Of a stretch of 53,114 bases of DNA, positions 15,922 to 24,836 are shown piece after piece. Where the stretch lies: NCBI GenBank assembly GCA_964601225.1, contig CAZRMM010000010.1:1-53114 (forward strand). Reading direction: 5' to 3'. The DNA is from CAYRGC01 sp964601225 (lineage in GTDB: Bacteria; Patescibacteriota; Gracilibacteria; Peribacterales; Peribacteraceae). Every line of letters starts with the position of its first letter. Positions within the stretch are counted from its first letter, which is position 1. The notes under the pieces are model-generated. The model saw only the letters and a program-made list of their open reading frames with translations. It was not told where the DNA came from and ran no database searches. The position numbers and the translations under genes were made by a program.

Positions 15922-17036
15922 GGCGAAACCTCGGAAAAGAGCTTCCGATATTCCTTCCCGACCACCTCCCAACTGAACGTCGTTTCGATGCGCCCGCGCG
16001 CCGCCGCTCCCATCATGGCACGCTTGCGCGGATCCTCGATAAGACGGCGCAAGTGGGCGGCAAGCGCTTCGCGGTCACCGGGCTGGAACAGGAATCCGGA
16101 GACGCCGTTTTGCACCAGGAAAGGATTCCCGCCCACGTCGGTAACGACGCATGCGCAACCCGAACTCATCGCCTCCATGATCGCGTTGCTGAGCCCTTCG
16201 CTGTAGCTGGGCATCACGAAGACGTCAGTGGTCTTGAGGATTTCCGGAACATCCTTCCGGAGCCCGAGAAATTCCGCGATTCTCTGATACCGGACACGCA
16301 ACGGATGGCCCTCCGGCGCCAAGCCAACCACACGGAAAACGGCATCCGGATGAGTCTTTTTCACCAATTCCGCGGCGGCCAAGAAATCATCGACACCCTT
16401 CACGGATTCGAGACGACCGACGTACGTGATGACGCACGCGCGCGATGCCGGATCCGGCACGGGCCTCTCGGCAATGTACGGCGCGGGATCGATACCCGTG
16501 GGAATAATCCGCCAGCGCCCATGGACGCCCAGCACGCGCAGCAAGGAATCGGGCTCGGGGTGGAACGTCACGAAACGGTGCGAGCAGGCCATGATCAGCC
16601 ACCCGAGCGTCCACGCGTACACGCGGGAGGCGAGGCGGAACGCGAGCGTCCTCCCCCACCACGTCATGCCCACGAGCGCGTCGGTGAGGAGGACGACCTT
16701 GCGACCGGTAAGCGTGAGGGGGATCACCGAGAGCGAGGTCCAAAAGAGGATCTTGTTGCAGACGATCAGGTCGGGCTTCTCCTCCCGGATCACGCGCCGC
16801 ACGAGACCCGTGAATCCCAGGGCGATGCCGTAGTTCCACGGATCCGGCAGGAACAGGTCCTTCTTGCGGTGGATCGTGAGTGTCGGCGAGACGACCTCGA
16901 CACTCGACGTCGCCCCCATCGTCACGACGACGACGCGGTACCCGAGCCGCTGCCAGAGGTCGGCCAGCTTGAACGAGCTCACCATCCAACGGTGCTCTTC
17001 CTTCCAATAGGGACTGATAAGGAGAATCGTCTTCAC
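15918..17036 (-). CDS. Glycosyltransferase family 4
   Basis: 372-aa GT4 enzyme. KTILLISPYWKEEHRWMVSS at the N-terminus, a moderately hydrophobic TGRKVVLLTDALVG region, linker IPTGIDPAPYI, donor start ITYVGRLESVKGVDDFL and SEGLSNAIMEAMSSGCACVVTDVGGNP are visible. The start codon is GTG 17036, six bases after the stop of the DUF2304 gene, without its own promoter box. It therefore probably depends on read-through from the DUF2304/GT2 operon. Confidence 0.9.
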   Translation of the reverse strand: MKTILLISPYWKEEHRWMVSSFKLADLWQRLGYRVVVVTMGATSSVEVVSPTLTIHRKKDLFLPDPWNYGIALGFTGLVRRVIREEKPDLIVCNKILFWTSLSVIPLTLTGRKVVLLTDALVGMTWWGRTLAFRLASRVYAWTLGWLIMACSHRFVTFHPEPDSLLRVLGVHGRWRIIPTGIDPAPYIAERPVPDPASRACVITYVGRLESVKGVDDFLAAAELVKKTHPDAVFRVVGLAPEGHPLRVRYQRIAEFLGLRKDVPEILKTTDVFVMPSYSEGLSNAIMEAMSSGCACVVTDVGGNPFLVQNGVSGFLFQPGDREALAAHLRRLIEDPRKRAMMGAAARGRIETTFSWEVVGKEYRKLFSEVSP

Positions 17037-17042
17037 GGGGGT

Positions 17043-17402
17043 TTATTGGTTACTGATATCCTTTTTTTCCAACCCCGCCTCCCGAAGCCCGATCTTCCGG
17101 ACGAGCCGTGCGTGCCGCTGTTCAAGCTCCTCGAGACGGATAACGAGGGCGAAGGTCACGAAGAACAGGATGCCGAGGAAGGTGACGATCACGGCATTCT
17201 CCTGGTTCGCGATTCCCGTGAGCGCGGAGAGGTACGTGAGGGCGCTCGGAAAGAGCGCGATGTACCCGACGAATCCCCAGAAAAGCGTCCAGAGCGCTAC
17301 CTCCCACACCGTTTTTTTGCCTCGCATCGCAAGGTTCCACGCATAGACGATCGCGACGAGCGACACGAGCGGGGCGACGATCTGGTAGGGGGTGAGGTGC
17401 AT
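17043..17402 (-). CDS. DUF2304 family membrane protein
   Basis: 119-aa protein with three predicted helices (about residues 6-24, 33-53, 67-90) and a charged C-terminal tail beginning LEELEQRHARLVRK, matching DUF2304 proteins found beside polyprenyl-phosphate glycosyltransferases. The function of the family is unknown; the location suggests a helper of the adjacent GT2 enzyme at the membrane. ATG 17402 has TAGACT exactly six bases upstream, so the gene can be transcribed as a leaderless message. It lies 9 bp downstream of the GT2 stop. Confidence 0.82.
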   Translation of the reverse strand: MHLTPYQIVAPLVSLVAIVYAWNLAMRGKKTVWEVALWTLFWGFVGYIALFPSALTYLSALTGIANQENAVIVTFLGILFFVTFALVIRLEELEQRHARLVRKIGLREAGLEKKDISNQ

Positions 17403-17411
17403 GGAAGGAGT

Positions 17412-18080
17412 CTATCGGAGGAACGAGCGAAGCAGAATCTTCAACGCCGTCTTCACGCCGTTGGCGAACGATTGCCCCTTGGCCATCGTGTATTCGGAGT
17501 AGATGACTTTGGTGGGCACTTCGGCAACCCTCCAGCGATGCTGGGCGCACTCGCGGACGATCTCGGAGCAGAACTCGAAGCCTCGCATGCGGATGTTCAC
17601 CTGCGCGAGCGCCTTGGGCCCGAACACCTTGAAACCGCTCTGGCTGTCGCTCACCCATTTCCCCGTCGCGACGCACGTCACGATGTTGCCGATCCCGTTG
17701 AAGACGCGGCGGATCGTGGGAATGCGATTACGTTGGCCGAAGCGGTTGGCGAAGGCGATGTCCGCCTCGTCTTTGAGGATCGGCCCAAGGAGGAGGGGGA
17801 TATCGGCCGGATCATGCTGCCCGTCGGCATCGAGCGTCACGACCACGTCGGCGCCCCGGAGGCGCGCCGCCTCGATGCCCGTCATGGTTGCGGCGCCGGC
17901 CCCGCAATTCTCCACGTGCGTGACAACGCGGGCGCCCGCCGTTGCGGCAATGGCACCCGTCTCATCCGACGATCCGTCATCGACGACGATCACCTCGTTG
18001 CACTGTTTCTGCGCATCAAGAATAACCTGCTTGATGCGACCAGCCTCGTTATAAGCCGGAATGACGGCAACGATCTTCAT
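17412..18080 (-). CDS. Glycosyltransferase family 2 (polyprenyl-phosphate mannosyltransferase-like)
   Basis: 222-aa GT2 enzyme. KIVAVIPAYNEAGRI, VIVVDDGSSDET, NCGAGAATMTGIEAA, and TLDADGQHDP (DxD) are the family motifs in order; FKVFGPKALAQV and YSEYTMAKGQSF follow. It resembles DPM1/GtrB-type enzymes that make a polyprenyl-phosphate sugar. Neighbours fit: the DUF2304 gene downstream and the large multi-spanning protein upstream, which could consume the lipid-linked sugar on the outer face of the membrane. It is 19 bp from that upstream gene with no promoter box, so probably co-transcribed. Confidence 0.87.
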   Translation of the reverse strand: MKIVAVIPAYNEAGRIKQVILDAQKQCNEVIVVDDGSSDETGAIAATAGARVVTHVENCGAGAATMTGIEAARLRGADVVVTLDADGQHDPADIPLLLGPILKDEADIAFANRFGQRNRIPTIRRVFNGIGNIVTCVATGKWVSDSQSGFKVFGPKALAQVNIRMRGFEFCSEIVRECAQHRWRVAEVPTKVIYSEYTMAKGQSFANGVKTALKILLRSFLR

Positions 18081-18099
18081 GGGCGCGGGGGAAGTCGAA

Positions 18100-20934
18100 T
18101 CATGGAATGAGGATGAAAGCGACGTTTTTCTCGTCGTTGATCACGACCTGCAGGCCCGACCGGGGATCGTTCACGAATTCCTGGAACGAACGGACCTTCT
18201 GGTGGAGCGTCCCCTGTTGGTCGGCTTCGATCGTGGCGGTGTTGAGATCGAGGATGATGCTGTTGAAGCCGAGGGCTTTCATGCGCTTCACCGTAAGTGC
18301 GGGATCGCGCTCGCTGTAGAGACAATTGAAGAGATCGAGCTGCTGATCGTTAGCCCCGAGAACCTCGAGGTTCCGCGGAACGAAGTACGGGATGAAGGTG
18401 CCGATGCGGTAAAGGTACGGGCGATCGGGAATATTCACGCGGCGGTCCTCGACGATGTCGACGATGTCGTCGTAGTTTGCGATCGTGATTTCGCGGAGCG
18501 CCGACGCGGAGATCTTGCCCATCGGGTACTCGTACATGCTGCGCTGGAGCTCGAACTGGCTCATGCGGAATCCGAATGAGGTGAGAATCGAAAGTCCGAG
18601 GAGAATGCTCATGGCCCAACGATTCGGCGTGTCGGACGCCTTGCGGACGAATGCCTCGAGCACCACGACAAGCCCCAGGAACATGCCGACTCCGTACCAC
18701 GGAACGCCGTTCGCCAGGAATACCCACTCGACGACCGTCATGGCCGTGATCGCCGCGAGCCAGCGCAGCCAGCGTCCCCTCTCCGTCCAGGCATACGGGA
18801 AGAGCAGGATGAGAGGGAAGAGCAGCAAGGCCGCGATCGTCGTGACGTAATAGCCCGTGGAATCGAGATTCATCACCGTACGCCACGGCAGAAGAAGGTA
18901 GTGACTCCAGTTGTTCTCATGTCCCCAGTACCGATCCAGTTCCTCCGAACCGCTTGTAGAAACGCAGAAAGGCGAAGCGCCGGCATCGACGCGAAGTTCT
19001 TCCGGCAAAATTCGGACATCATGCGATGCGTTCGCGGGAGGAGTATCGGACTTGCGATACACAAACGTCGGACTGAGATTGTTCTGCGCCGTGAAATTCG
19101 CGCCGGGAATAATTCTGCCCGCAAGCAGCGTATTGTGCTCCACCCAAGGCAGTATCATGACCGCCAGACCGAGGAGGAATGCGGCCATCGCGAGTAGCAC
19201 GGGACGAATGCGATGATGACGACGCCAGGCGGCATATCCCAAACCGACGATCGCGATCAGGACCGAGAACGCCAGAAAGTATCCGTTCACGGAGGAAGGC
19301 GCTCCGCCCATCGCACGTTCCAGGATTTTCTGCACATTGAGACTGCCCTGGAACGACAGGATTGCACCCGAGAGTCCCATGGCGCCCATCGCGGCAAAGG
19401 AGCCCAGGATGACGCCGACGATGAGCATTGCCAAACTCAGAATCACCATGATCGCCGTGACCTTGGTTGCGAATGCCGCGCCGGCAAAGATGCCGGCAAG
19501 GAACAAGAGACGCTCATGATCGGCCCATCGACGCGATTCCTCCTCGCCAGGATTCTCAAAGATCGCCATAAACGTCAAAAGCGTCGCAAGCACGCCGTAG
19601 AAAAACACCGCGTTGTCGATCTTCATGTCGGCGAACGAGAAATGTCCGACAAGCGGCAGCGTTCCGTAGAGCAACGCGGAAATGTAGCCGCTGCTTCCGC
19701 CGAGGAAACGGCGTGCAAAAATGAATACCGACGCAACGGCAAAGAGACCTGCGACCCAGTTCACCATCATCGATGCCGTGGTGCCGAACACGCTGTCGTA
19801 ACCAAAAAGAAGGAAACCGAGCGACGTGAGATACGTCCACTCGAAACCCGGCATGGAAAAAATGAACTTGCCGTAGCTCACGAGCAGATGCGGACGGTTC
19901 AGATAACTTCCGAGATCATCCCAACCAATCGGGAACGGACGGACAACGCTCAGGAACCCCAGGAGCACGTAGCTCACGAGAAGCCAAAGAAGAAAGGGCA
20001 CCGGATCGGCGACCCGGTGCTCGGTCTTCCACTCATGATGAAGGAATCGATCGATCCAGTAGAGAGACTCTCGGAAAAGAATCGCAGGCACTCCAAGAAC
20101 CAAAAACCACCCGAGGAACGGGATATACAGATGCGCGACGGCCGCTGCCCATAGAATGACCGTCCAGCCCACGGCGCCGAGAGCGGCGGATACCACTGTC
20201 TCAAGGAACGGCGTGAATGGGCGCCGTATGTGCAGGAAATTCAAAAGATACCGACCGAGGACGAGGAATTCGAACAGGAGAATGAAAACAAAAAGCGCTT
20301 GCGGGAATACGCGGGAAACGAATGCCGACTGAATGCAGGAACGCTTGAATAGATACGCTTTCGCCCCCGACTGCGTTACGCCGATCTCATCAAGACAACC
20401 GCGCGACTCGAACACCGCGAAATCTTTTTGCATCTCCTGCAATGCCTGCGCTCCCACCGTATAGGTATCCGCGCGCGGCTCGACGAGAAACCGGACCGAT
20501 TTCTCATTACGTTCTCCGCCCCACGTGATTCCCGTGAAAAGAAGCCAGAGCAATCCCAGGACAAGCAAGCCGAACTTCCAGGGGACCCAATGGATCGTGA
20601 TCGTCTTTTCATGCGTCGCCATCTTCCGCCACGCGATGAAAAAGCCGTATAGAATGGCTGAAAGAATCGCATAGCCCAAGAACGGCGCCATACGAGCGAA
20701 CGAGCGAACGATGAACGGCCCCAACGCCACCGACCCGCGACAAAGGTAATCGGTGATCGTATAGGCGTCTTTCTCTCCTCCGCACACGGCGGCGACAGTC
20801 GCATACCCCTCGTCATTCAGAAGATTGACCGCATGGTAGGGCGTCCCCAGATACACCAGGAAGGTGCATGCCCCCCAGAGAAGAGCTGCGATGAAGAATG
20901 AGATACTGAGAGTCCGAATGATTTTCGAGTGCAT
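18100..20934 (-). CDS. Large multi-spanning membrane protein, probable GT-C glycosyltransferase (GT39-like)
   Basis: 944-aa integral membrane protein with well over ten predicted helices in its first three quarters and a soluble C-terminus ending in IVDIVEDRRVNIPD, then DEKNVAFILIP. The topology fits GT-C enzymes (protein-mannosyltransferase/ArnT-like) that use polyprenyl-phosphate sugars outside the membrane, but no decisive DE motif was confirmed, so the family is tentative. ATG 20934 is chosen with TACACT nine bases upstream; the longer frame adds a basic segment without support. Followed by a GT2 gene that could make its lipid-linked donor. Confidence 0.6.
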   Translation of the reverse strand: MHSKIIRTLSISFFIAALLWGACTFLVYLGTPYHAVNLLNDEGYATVAAVCGGEKDAYTITDYLCRGSVALGPFIVRSFARMAPFLGYAILSAILYGFFIAWRKMATHEKTITIHWVPWKFGLLVLGLLWLLFTGITWGGERNEKSVRFLVEPRADTYTVGAQALQEMQKDFAVFESRGCLDEIGVTQSGAKAYLFKRSCIQSAFVSRVFPQALFVFILLFEFLVLGRYLLNFLHIRRPFTPFLETVVSAALGAVGWTVILWAAAVAHLYIPFLGWFLVLGVPAILFRESLYWIDRFLHHEWKTEHRVADPVPFLLWLLVSYVLLGFLSVVRPFPIGWDDLGSYLNRPHLLVSYGKFIFSMPGFEWTYLTSLGFLLFGYDSVFGTTASMMVNWVAGLFAVASVFIFARRFLGGSSGYISALLYGTLPLVGHFSFADMKIDNAVFFYGVLATLLTFMAIFENPGEEESRRWADHERLLFLAGIFAGAAFATKVTAIMVILSLAMLIVGVILGSFAAMGAMGLSGAILSFQGSLNVQKILERAMGGAPSSVNGYFLAFSVLIAIVGLGYAAWRRHHRIRPVLLAMAAFLLGLAVMILPWVEHNTLLAGRIIPGANFTAQNNLSPTFVYRKSDTPPANASHDVRILPEELRVDAGASPFCVSTSGSEELDRYWGHENNWSHYLLLPWRTVMNLDSTGYYVTTIAALLLFPLILLFPYAWTERGRWLRWLAAITAMTVVEWVFLANGVPWYGVGMFLGLVVVLEAFVRKASDTPNRWAMSILLGLSILTSFGFRMSQFELQRSMYEYPMGKISASALREITIANYDDIVDIVEDRRVNIPDRPYLYRIGTFIPYFVPRNLEVLGANDQQLDLFNCLYSERDPALTVKRMKALGFNSIILDLNTATIEADQQGTLHQKVRSFQEFVNDPRSGLQVVINDEKNVAFILIP

Positions 20935-21030
20935 ACGAAACACAGTGTAGACTACGTCAAAGCCTTTCCGAACGCCTTTCTTAGGAGAAATTCGGGCTTG
21001 CTTTGGCAAAAAACGCTACAGTGCCGACTC

Positions 21031-22263
21031 ATGGACGGTCTCTCCGCGCTTCGCAGGCAGTTCCCGATCCTTACGCATCAGATCGGAAGTCATCCGCTTG
21101 TCTACTTGGATTCCGCGGCGACGGCGCAGAAACCGCGTGCGGTATCGGATGCCATGACGCGATTCTACGAAGAGGAGAACGGCAACGCGCACCGCGGCAT
21201 GCACGCGCTCGCGGAGAGGGCGACGGTCGCGCTCGAACGCGCGCGCGGGACCGTGCAGCGCTTCCTCGGCGCGGCCGCACCGGAAGAGATCGTCTTCACC
21301 CGGAACGCCACGGAGGCGATCAACCTGGTCACGATCAGCCTCTCCCGCGGCGGCATGTTCGCCGACCGCAACGGCATCGTGCTCACGGAGCTGGAGCATC
21401 ACAGCAACATCGTCCCGTGGCAGCAGCTAAAGGAACGAAAGAACGTGGAGATCGACTGGGCCGAGATCGGAGACGACGGGGCGCTCGCGATGGATTCTCT
21501 CAAGCGTCTCCTCGCCGCGGGCGCGGTGAAGGTCGTCTCGGTCACGGGCCTCAGCAACGTGCTCGGCACGCGTCCCCCGCTCGACGAGATCGTGGACGCC
21601 GCGCACGAGGCCGGCGCTCTCGTGCTCGTCGACGCCGCGCAGCTCGCGGCCCACGCGACCGTGGACGTGCGTGCGATCAACTGCGACTTCCTCGTCGTCT
21701 CGGGGCACAAGCTCTTCGGCCCCTCGGGCGTCGGCGCGCTGTACGCGAAGGCCGACCTGCTCCGTTCGATGCCGCCCTTCCTCGGCGGCGGCGGTATGGT
21801 GCAGCGGGTGACGAAGGACGGATTCGTTCCCGCCGACATCCCGCAAAAATTCGAGGCGGGCACCCAGCCGATCGCGGACGCCGTCGGGCTCGCGGCGGCA
21901 ATCGACTGGATGGGCACGCTCGACCGCCGCGAGACGCACGCGCACGAACGCCGTCTCCTCGCCCGCGCGATCGACGGACTCCGATCGATCCCGGGGATCC
22001 GGATCCTCGGACCCGGCGACGCCAAGAAGATCGACGGCTGCGTGAGCTTCGTCGCCGACGGCGTCCACTCGCACGACCTCACCGAAGTGCTCGGCCGCAG
22101 GGGCGTGTGCCTCCGTGCGGGAAACCACTGCGCGCAACCGCTGCACGCGCGCCTCGGCGTCACCGATTCCACCCGCCTCTCCGTCGCGCCCTACAACACC
22201 GAGGAGGAGATCGACCTGGCGCTGACGGAGATCGAAGCGGCACTGAAGCGCTTGCGTTCATAA
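21031..22263 (+). CDS. sufS: Cysteine desulfurase, SufS type
   Basis: 410-aa PLP enzyme that removes sulfur from cysteine for Fe-S cluster assembly. Signatures are VYLDSAATAQKP, NAHRGMHALAERAT, ELEHHSNIVPWQ, the PLP lysine in VVSGHKLFGPSGVG and the catalytic cysteine in CLRAGNHCAQPLHARLG, as in group II (SufS/CsdA) desulfurases. ATG 21031 has TACAGT eight bases upstream; the longer frame overlaps the divergent neighbour and lacks family similarity. It is followed 39 bp later by sufU, the usual sulfur acceptor of SufS in Gram-positive-type systems. Confidence 0.95.
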   Translation: MDGLSALRRQFPILTHQIGSHPLVYLDSAATAQKPRAVSDAMTRFYEEENGNAHRGMHALAERATVALERARGTVQRFLGAAAPEEIVFTRNATEAINLVTISLSRGGMFADRNGIVLTELEHHSNIVPWQQLKERKNVEIDWAEIGDDGALAMDSLKRLLAAGAVKVVSVTGLSNVLGTRPPLDEIVDAAHEAGALVLVDAAQLAAHATVDVRAINCDFLVVSGHKLFGPSGVGALYAKADLLRSMPPFLGGGGMVQRVTKDGFVPADIPQKFEAGTQPIADAVGLAAAIDWMGTLDRRETHAHERRLLARAIDGLRSIPGIRILGPGDAKKIDGCVSFVADGVHSHDLTEVLGRRGVCLRAGNHCAQPLHARLGVTDSTRLSVAPYNTEEEIDLALTEIEAALKRLRS

Positions 22264-22302
22264 ACACTTCTCGACACTCGACACCCGCAACTCGACATCT
22301 TC

Positions 22303-22713
22303 ATGGATCTCTACGCCGAAAACATCCTCGACCATTTCCGTCACCCCCGCGGGAAGACGGCGCTTCCGGACCCGACCGTCGAGCACAAGGAGGTGAACCT
22401 GAGCTGCGGCGACGAGGTGGAAGTGAGCCTCAAGATCCTCGACGGAACGATCGTCGCTCTCGGCTGGGACGGCACCGGGTGCGCCGTGAGCCAGGCGGGC
22501 ATGTCGATCCTCGGCGAGGAACTCGTCGGGAAGACCGTCGCGCAGGCGGAAGCGATCGCGAAGGCGGATATCGACGCGCTGCTCGGCGTCACGATCGGCC
22601 CCCGCCGCTTCAAGTGCGCGTATCTCTGCCTCCATGCACTCAAGAACGCCCTGCGGAAAGCCCAAGGAAAAGAGCCGCAAGGCTGGACGGAAACCGTGGG
22701 AGGAGCCTTGTGA
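22303..22713 (+). CDS. sufU: SufU-type Fe-S scaffold / sulfur-transfer protein
   Basis: 136-aa IscU/SufU-family protein. The start MDLYAENILDHFRHPR is characteristic. The three conserved cysteines are in NLSCGDE, GTGCAVSQA and FKCAYLCLHAL, with the nearby aspartate, which in SufU bind zinc and receive sulfur from SufS. It lies directly downstream of sufS, same strand, and probably in one transcript. sufB, sufC and sufD are not in this window. The 39-bp gap has echoing CTCGACA words but no promoter box or Shine-Dalgarno sequence. Confidence 0.92.
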   Translation: MDLYAENILDHFRHPRGKTALPDPTVEHKEVNLSCGDEVEVSLKILDGTIVALGWDGTGCAVSQAGMSILGEELVGKTVAQAEAIAKADIDALLGVTIGPRRFKCAYLCLHALKNALRKAQGKEPQGWTETVGGAL

Positions 22714-22773
22714 GAGCGGAAAGCGACTGTTACCCTACGCGGGCTCGTTTACGGTTTTTCAGCGCTTGTTCGG

Positions 22774-22848
<75 letters not shown>

Positions 22849-22869
22849 TTTTTATGATGTTATCAGGGC

Positions 22870-23544
22870 TTAATGCCCCAAGAGCCTCGCGATCGCGACG
22901 AAGCCCTTCACCACGAAGTCCATGATGGTCGTGATCCAGACGCCGAAGACGTCGATGCCGAGGAAGCGCTCGCCGAGCAGGAGCGCGAGGAGGATGTAGG
23001 GCCCTACGCGGAGGTATTCCTGATACCGGTCGTCGTACCGGAGCGGGACGAACGCCTCGAGCACCTTCGATCCGTCGAGCGGACCGATGGGCAGCAGGTT
23101 GAAGGCCATCATGCCGAGGTTGGTGAACAGCGAGTACGCGAAGAACTGCGAAAAGAACAGGAACGCCGGCGAGCCGGAGGACGGGAGCGAAAGGAACGCC
23201 CACACGGACGGGCGGACGCCGAGCAGGAGCAGCACCCAGAAGGAGAGGATCGCGAGGAGGAAGTTGCTCACCGGCCCGGCCAGCGCCGTGAGGAACATGC
23301 CCTTCTTCGGCTCGGAGAAGTACGTCGGGTTCACGGGCACGGGTTTGGCCCAGCCGAATCCCACCGTGAGGAAGAGGATGGCGCCGAGCGGATCGATGTG
23401 CGCCACGGGATTGACCGTGAGGCGCCCTTCATTGTGCGGCGTGGGGTCGCCGAGGCGCGTGGCCACGAAGGCGTGGGACCACTCGTGAATCGTGAGTCCC
23501 GTGAGGAACGCGAGGATGGCGATGGGGTTGAGGAAGCCGAGCAT
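22870..23544 (-). CDS. M50-family (site-2 protease-like) membrane metalloprotease
   Basis: 224-aa polytopic protease. The zinc motif HEWSH is at residues 20-24 in the first helix region and the second metal motif NLLPIGPLDG at 149-158 (Asp157). The compact single-domain form lacks PDZ domains, as in the Rv1823/YwhC-type group of M50. It probably cleaves membrane-embedded segments. ATG 23544 is preferred because TATGCT lies seven bases before it; an in-frame ATG at 23556 is the alternative. The substrate is unknown. Confidence 0.87.
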   Translation of the reverse strand: MLGFLNPIAILAFLTGLTIHEWSHAFVATRLGDPTPHNEGRLTVNPVAHIDPLGAILFLTVGFGWAKPVPVNPTYFSEPKKGMFLTALAGPVSNFLLAILSFWVLLLLGVRPSVWAFLSLPSSGSPAFLFFSQFFAYSLFTNLGMMAFNLLPIGPLDGSKVLEAFVPLRYDDRYQEYLRVGPYILLALLLGERFLGIDVFGVWITTIMDFVVKGFVAIARLLGH

Positions 23545-23605
23545 GGTCGCAAGCATAGCGTCCGCGCCTATAGGCCAAATGCGAAAAATATGGTATTCTA
23601 TCCTG

Positions 23606-24229
23606 ATGGATCTCCTCGATACGATCATCGATGTCGGCAGCCAAAACGGTGTGCCGATCGATACGAAAGCGATCGGGTTATCGATCAACATCGATAGCAG
23701 TTCCTTGAACACGAGGACGGAGAGGGAAAAACAGCAAGAGTACGATTTGGTCGATTCGCTGATCGGCGAATACGTTCCGGACCGCGATGAAGAGGAACCT
23801 GTCATGCCTGAGTTTTCTCCGAAATTCTCAGAGGTAGTTCAAAAAAGACTTGTCGGCATGATGACGCGCACGCATGCCGAGGCTGGAGCTGTGTTTCTCG
23901 ATTCGTTGATGAAAGAGAATCTGAACGGTCCAGATGCTCTCGAGCGGATAGGGCGGGTGCTGCGCGAAACACTCAGTGACAAGCTGCTGCAAGAGGATTT
24001 TGTCCACTCCACGATCGATATCACCCTGCTGCTCGCGGCCGAAGCCGTCTATGCGGCATACAAGAAACAGACACCGTCCGCGAATCTCAACGCGATCACG
24101 GCCGTCGCGGCAGCGGAACTACCAGTAGCCCTCATCGACGGCGGCAAGATTGATGAGAGTCTCGTCCTTCACGCGCTGGCTGAGCGCATCGGGAAGCGCA
24201 TCCGCGCACCCTTCAGGACAGAGAAGTGA
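23606..24229 (+). CDS. Hypothetical acidic protein
   Basis: 207-aa protein of no recognised family. The N-terminal third is polar and acidic (EYVPDRDEEEPVMPEF), the rest predicted helical with moderately hydrophobic stretches (IDITLLLAAEAVYAAY; LNAITAVAAAELPVALI), but no signal peptide. ATG 23606 is chosen because TATTCT lies exactly six bases upstream; a longer frame exists but runs over the divergent M50 gene's start. It ends 51 bp before bL28. Possibly a lineage-specific cytoplasmic protein. Confidence 0.65.
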   Translation: MDLLDTIIDVGSQNGVPIDTKAIGLSINIDSSSLNTRTEREKQQEYDLVDSLIGEYVPDRDEEEPVMPEFSPKFSEVVQKRLVGMMTRTHAEAGAVFLDSLMKENLNGPDALERIGRVLRETLSDKLLQEDFVHSTIDITLLLAAEAVYAAYKKQTPSANLNAITAVAAAELPVALIDGGKIDESLVLHALAERIGKRIRAPFRTEK

Positions 24230-24241
24230 GCCAAGAAGCCA

Positions 24242-24270
24242 TTGACGCCACGCCAAAAGGCCTTTACTCT
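24242..24270 (+). promoter_or_regulatory. Promoter for rpmB
   Basis: TTGACG (24,242-24,247), 17-bp spacer, TACTCT (24,265-24,270), then ten bases to the rpmB ATG. This gives a leader of about 3-4 bases. Confidence 0.6.
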
Positions 24271-24280
24271 CTCCCGGCTC

Positions 24281-24490
24281 ATGGCACGTAAGTGCGTCAA
24301 GACCGGCAAGGGAACGAGCTTCGGGAACACCCGCAGCCACTCCATGCGTCACACCCGCCGCTCCTGGAAGGCCAACATCCAGAAGAAGCGCGTGTTCGAC
24401 CCCAAGACGGGCACCTTCCGCACGATGAAGGTCTCCGCCGCCTACCTCCGCACGCTGAGCAAGCGCCTGATGGCGGGAAAGTCGATCTGA
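24281..24490 (+). CDS. rpmB: 50S ribosomal protein bL28
   Basis: 69-aa basic protein. MARKCVKTGKGTSFGNTRSH and the following RHTRRSWKANIQKKRV match the start of bL28, including the C...G...SHS pattern of the zinc-less or partly degenerate type; the usual second CxxC is absent. Its normal length is 60-80 residues. A promoter with TTGACG/TACTCT precedes it, and a hairpin with eight T follows 24 bp after the stop, so it is probably a monocistronic unit. Confidence 0.93.
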   Translation: MARKCVKTGKGTSFGNTRSHSMRHTRRSWKANIQKKRVFDPKTGTFRTMKVSAAYLRTLSKRLMAGKSI

Positions 24491-24514
24491 GGACAAGTTT
24501 GGAACTGAGAGCGT

Positions 24515-24539
24515 GAAGCTTGGCGCTTCTCTTTTTTTT
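24515..24539 (+). terminator. Rho-independent terminator of rpmB
   Basis: Stem GAAGC (24,515-24,519) / GCTTC (24,525-24,529) with loop TTGGC, followed by TC and eight T (24,532-24,539). The stem is short but the T-run is clear. Confidence 0.75.
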
Positions 24540-24642
24540 GCGCTGAAAGGAACTTCTGAACGATGAAATATCGAAGGGCGAGGTCCGCGCATCACAAGAT
24601 GAATTTTGATGATATCTCCCATCCGCGAATTTCATGTTTGAG

Positions 24643-24778
24643 CCATGAACCAGAGTGCCGCAGCGCGAGCGGTTCATGGCGAGTTTGATCCTTCGTCTGC
24701 GCTCAGGATCGCGGCGAGTTTTCTCCTGAGCGAAGACGAAGGACGGCCATTTCTTTTCCTCGCCGAAAAGAAATGGCC
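24643..24778. repeat. Three consecutive inverted repeats
   Basis: Intergenic. First pair CCATGAACC/GGTTCATGG (24,643-24,651 and 24,671-24,679). Second pair has 19-nt arms at 24,690-24,708 and 24,724-24,742 with a two-base mismatch; it contains CGCTCAGGA, like short repeats elsewhere in the window. Third is a perfect 13-bp stem, GGCCATTTCTTTT/AAAAGAAATGGCC (24,745-24,757 and 24,766-24,778), with an 8-base loop. The rest of 24,540-24,836 holds no gene I can support. Confidence 0.7.
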
Positions 24779-24836
24779 AACCCTTTCGCGAGGGGCAGAC
24801 ACCTTTTCAGAAAGAGAAGATGCTACGATTTCCGAT

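Noticed and set aside
15915..18110. 731-codon plus-strand open frame
   Set aside because: Runs antisense to two GT4 genes, DUF2304 and GT2, all with strong family motifs.
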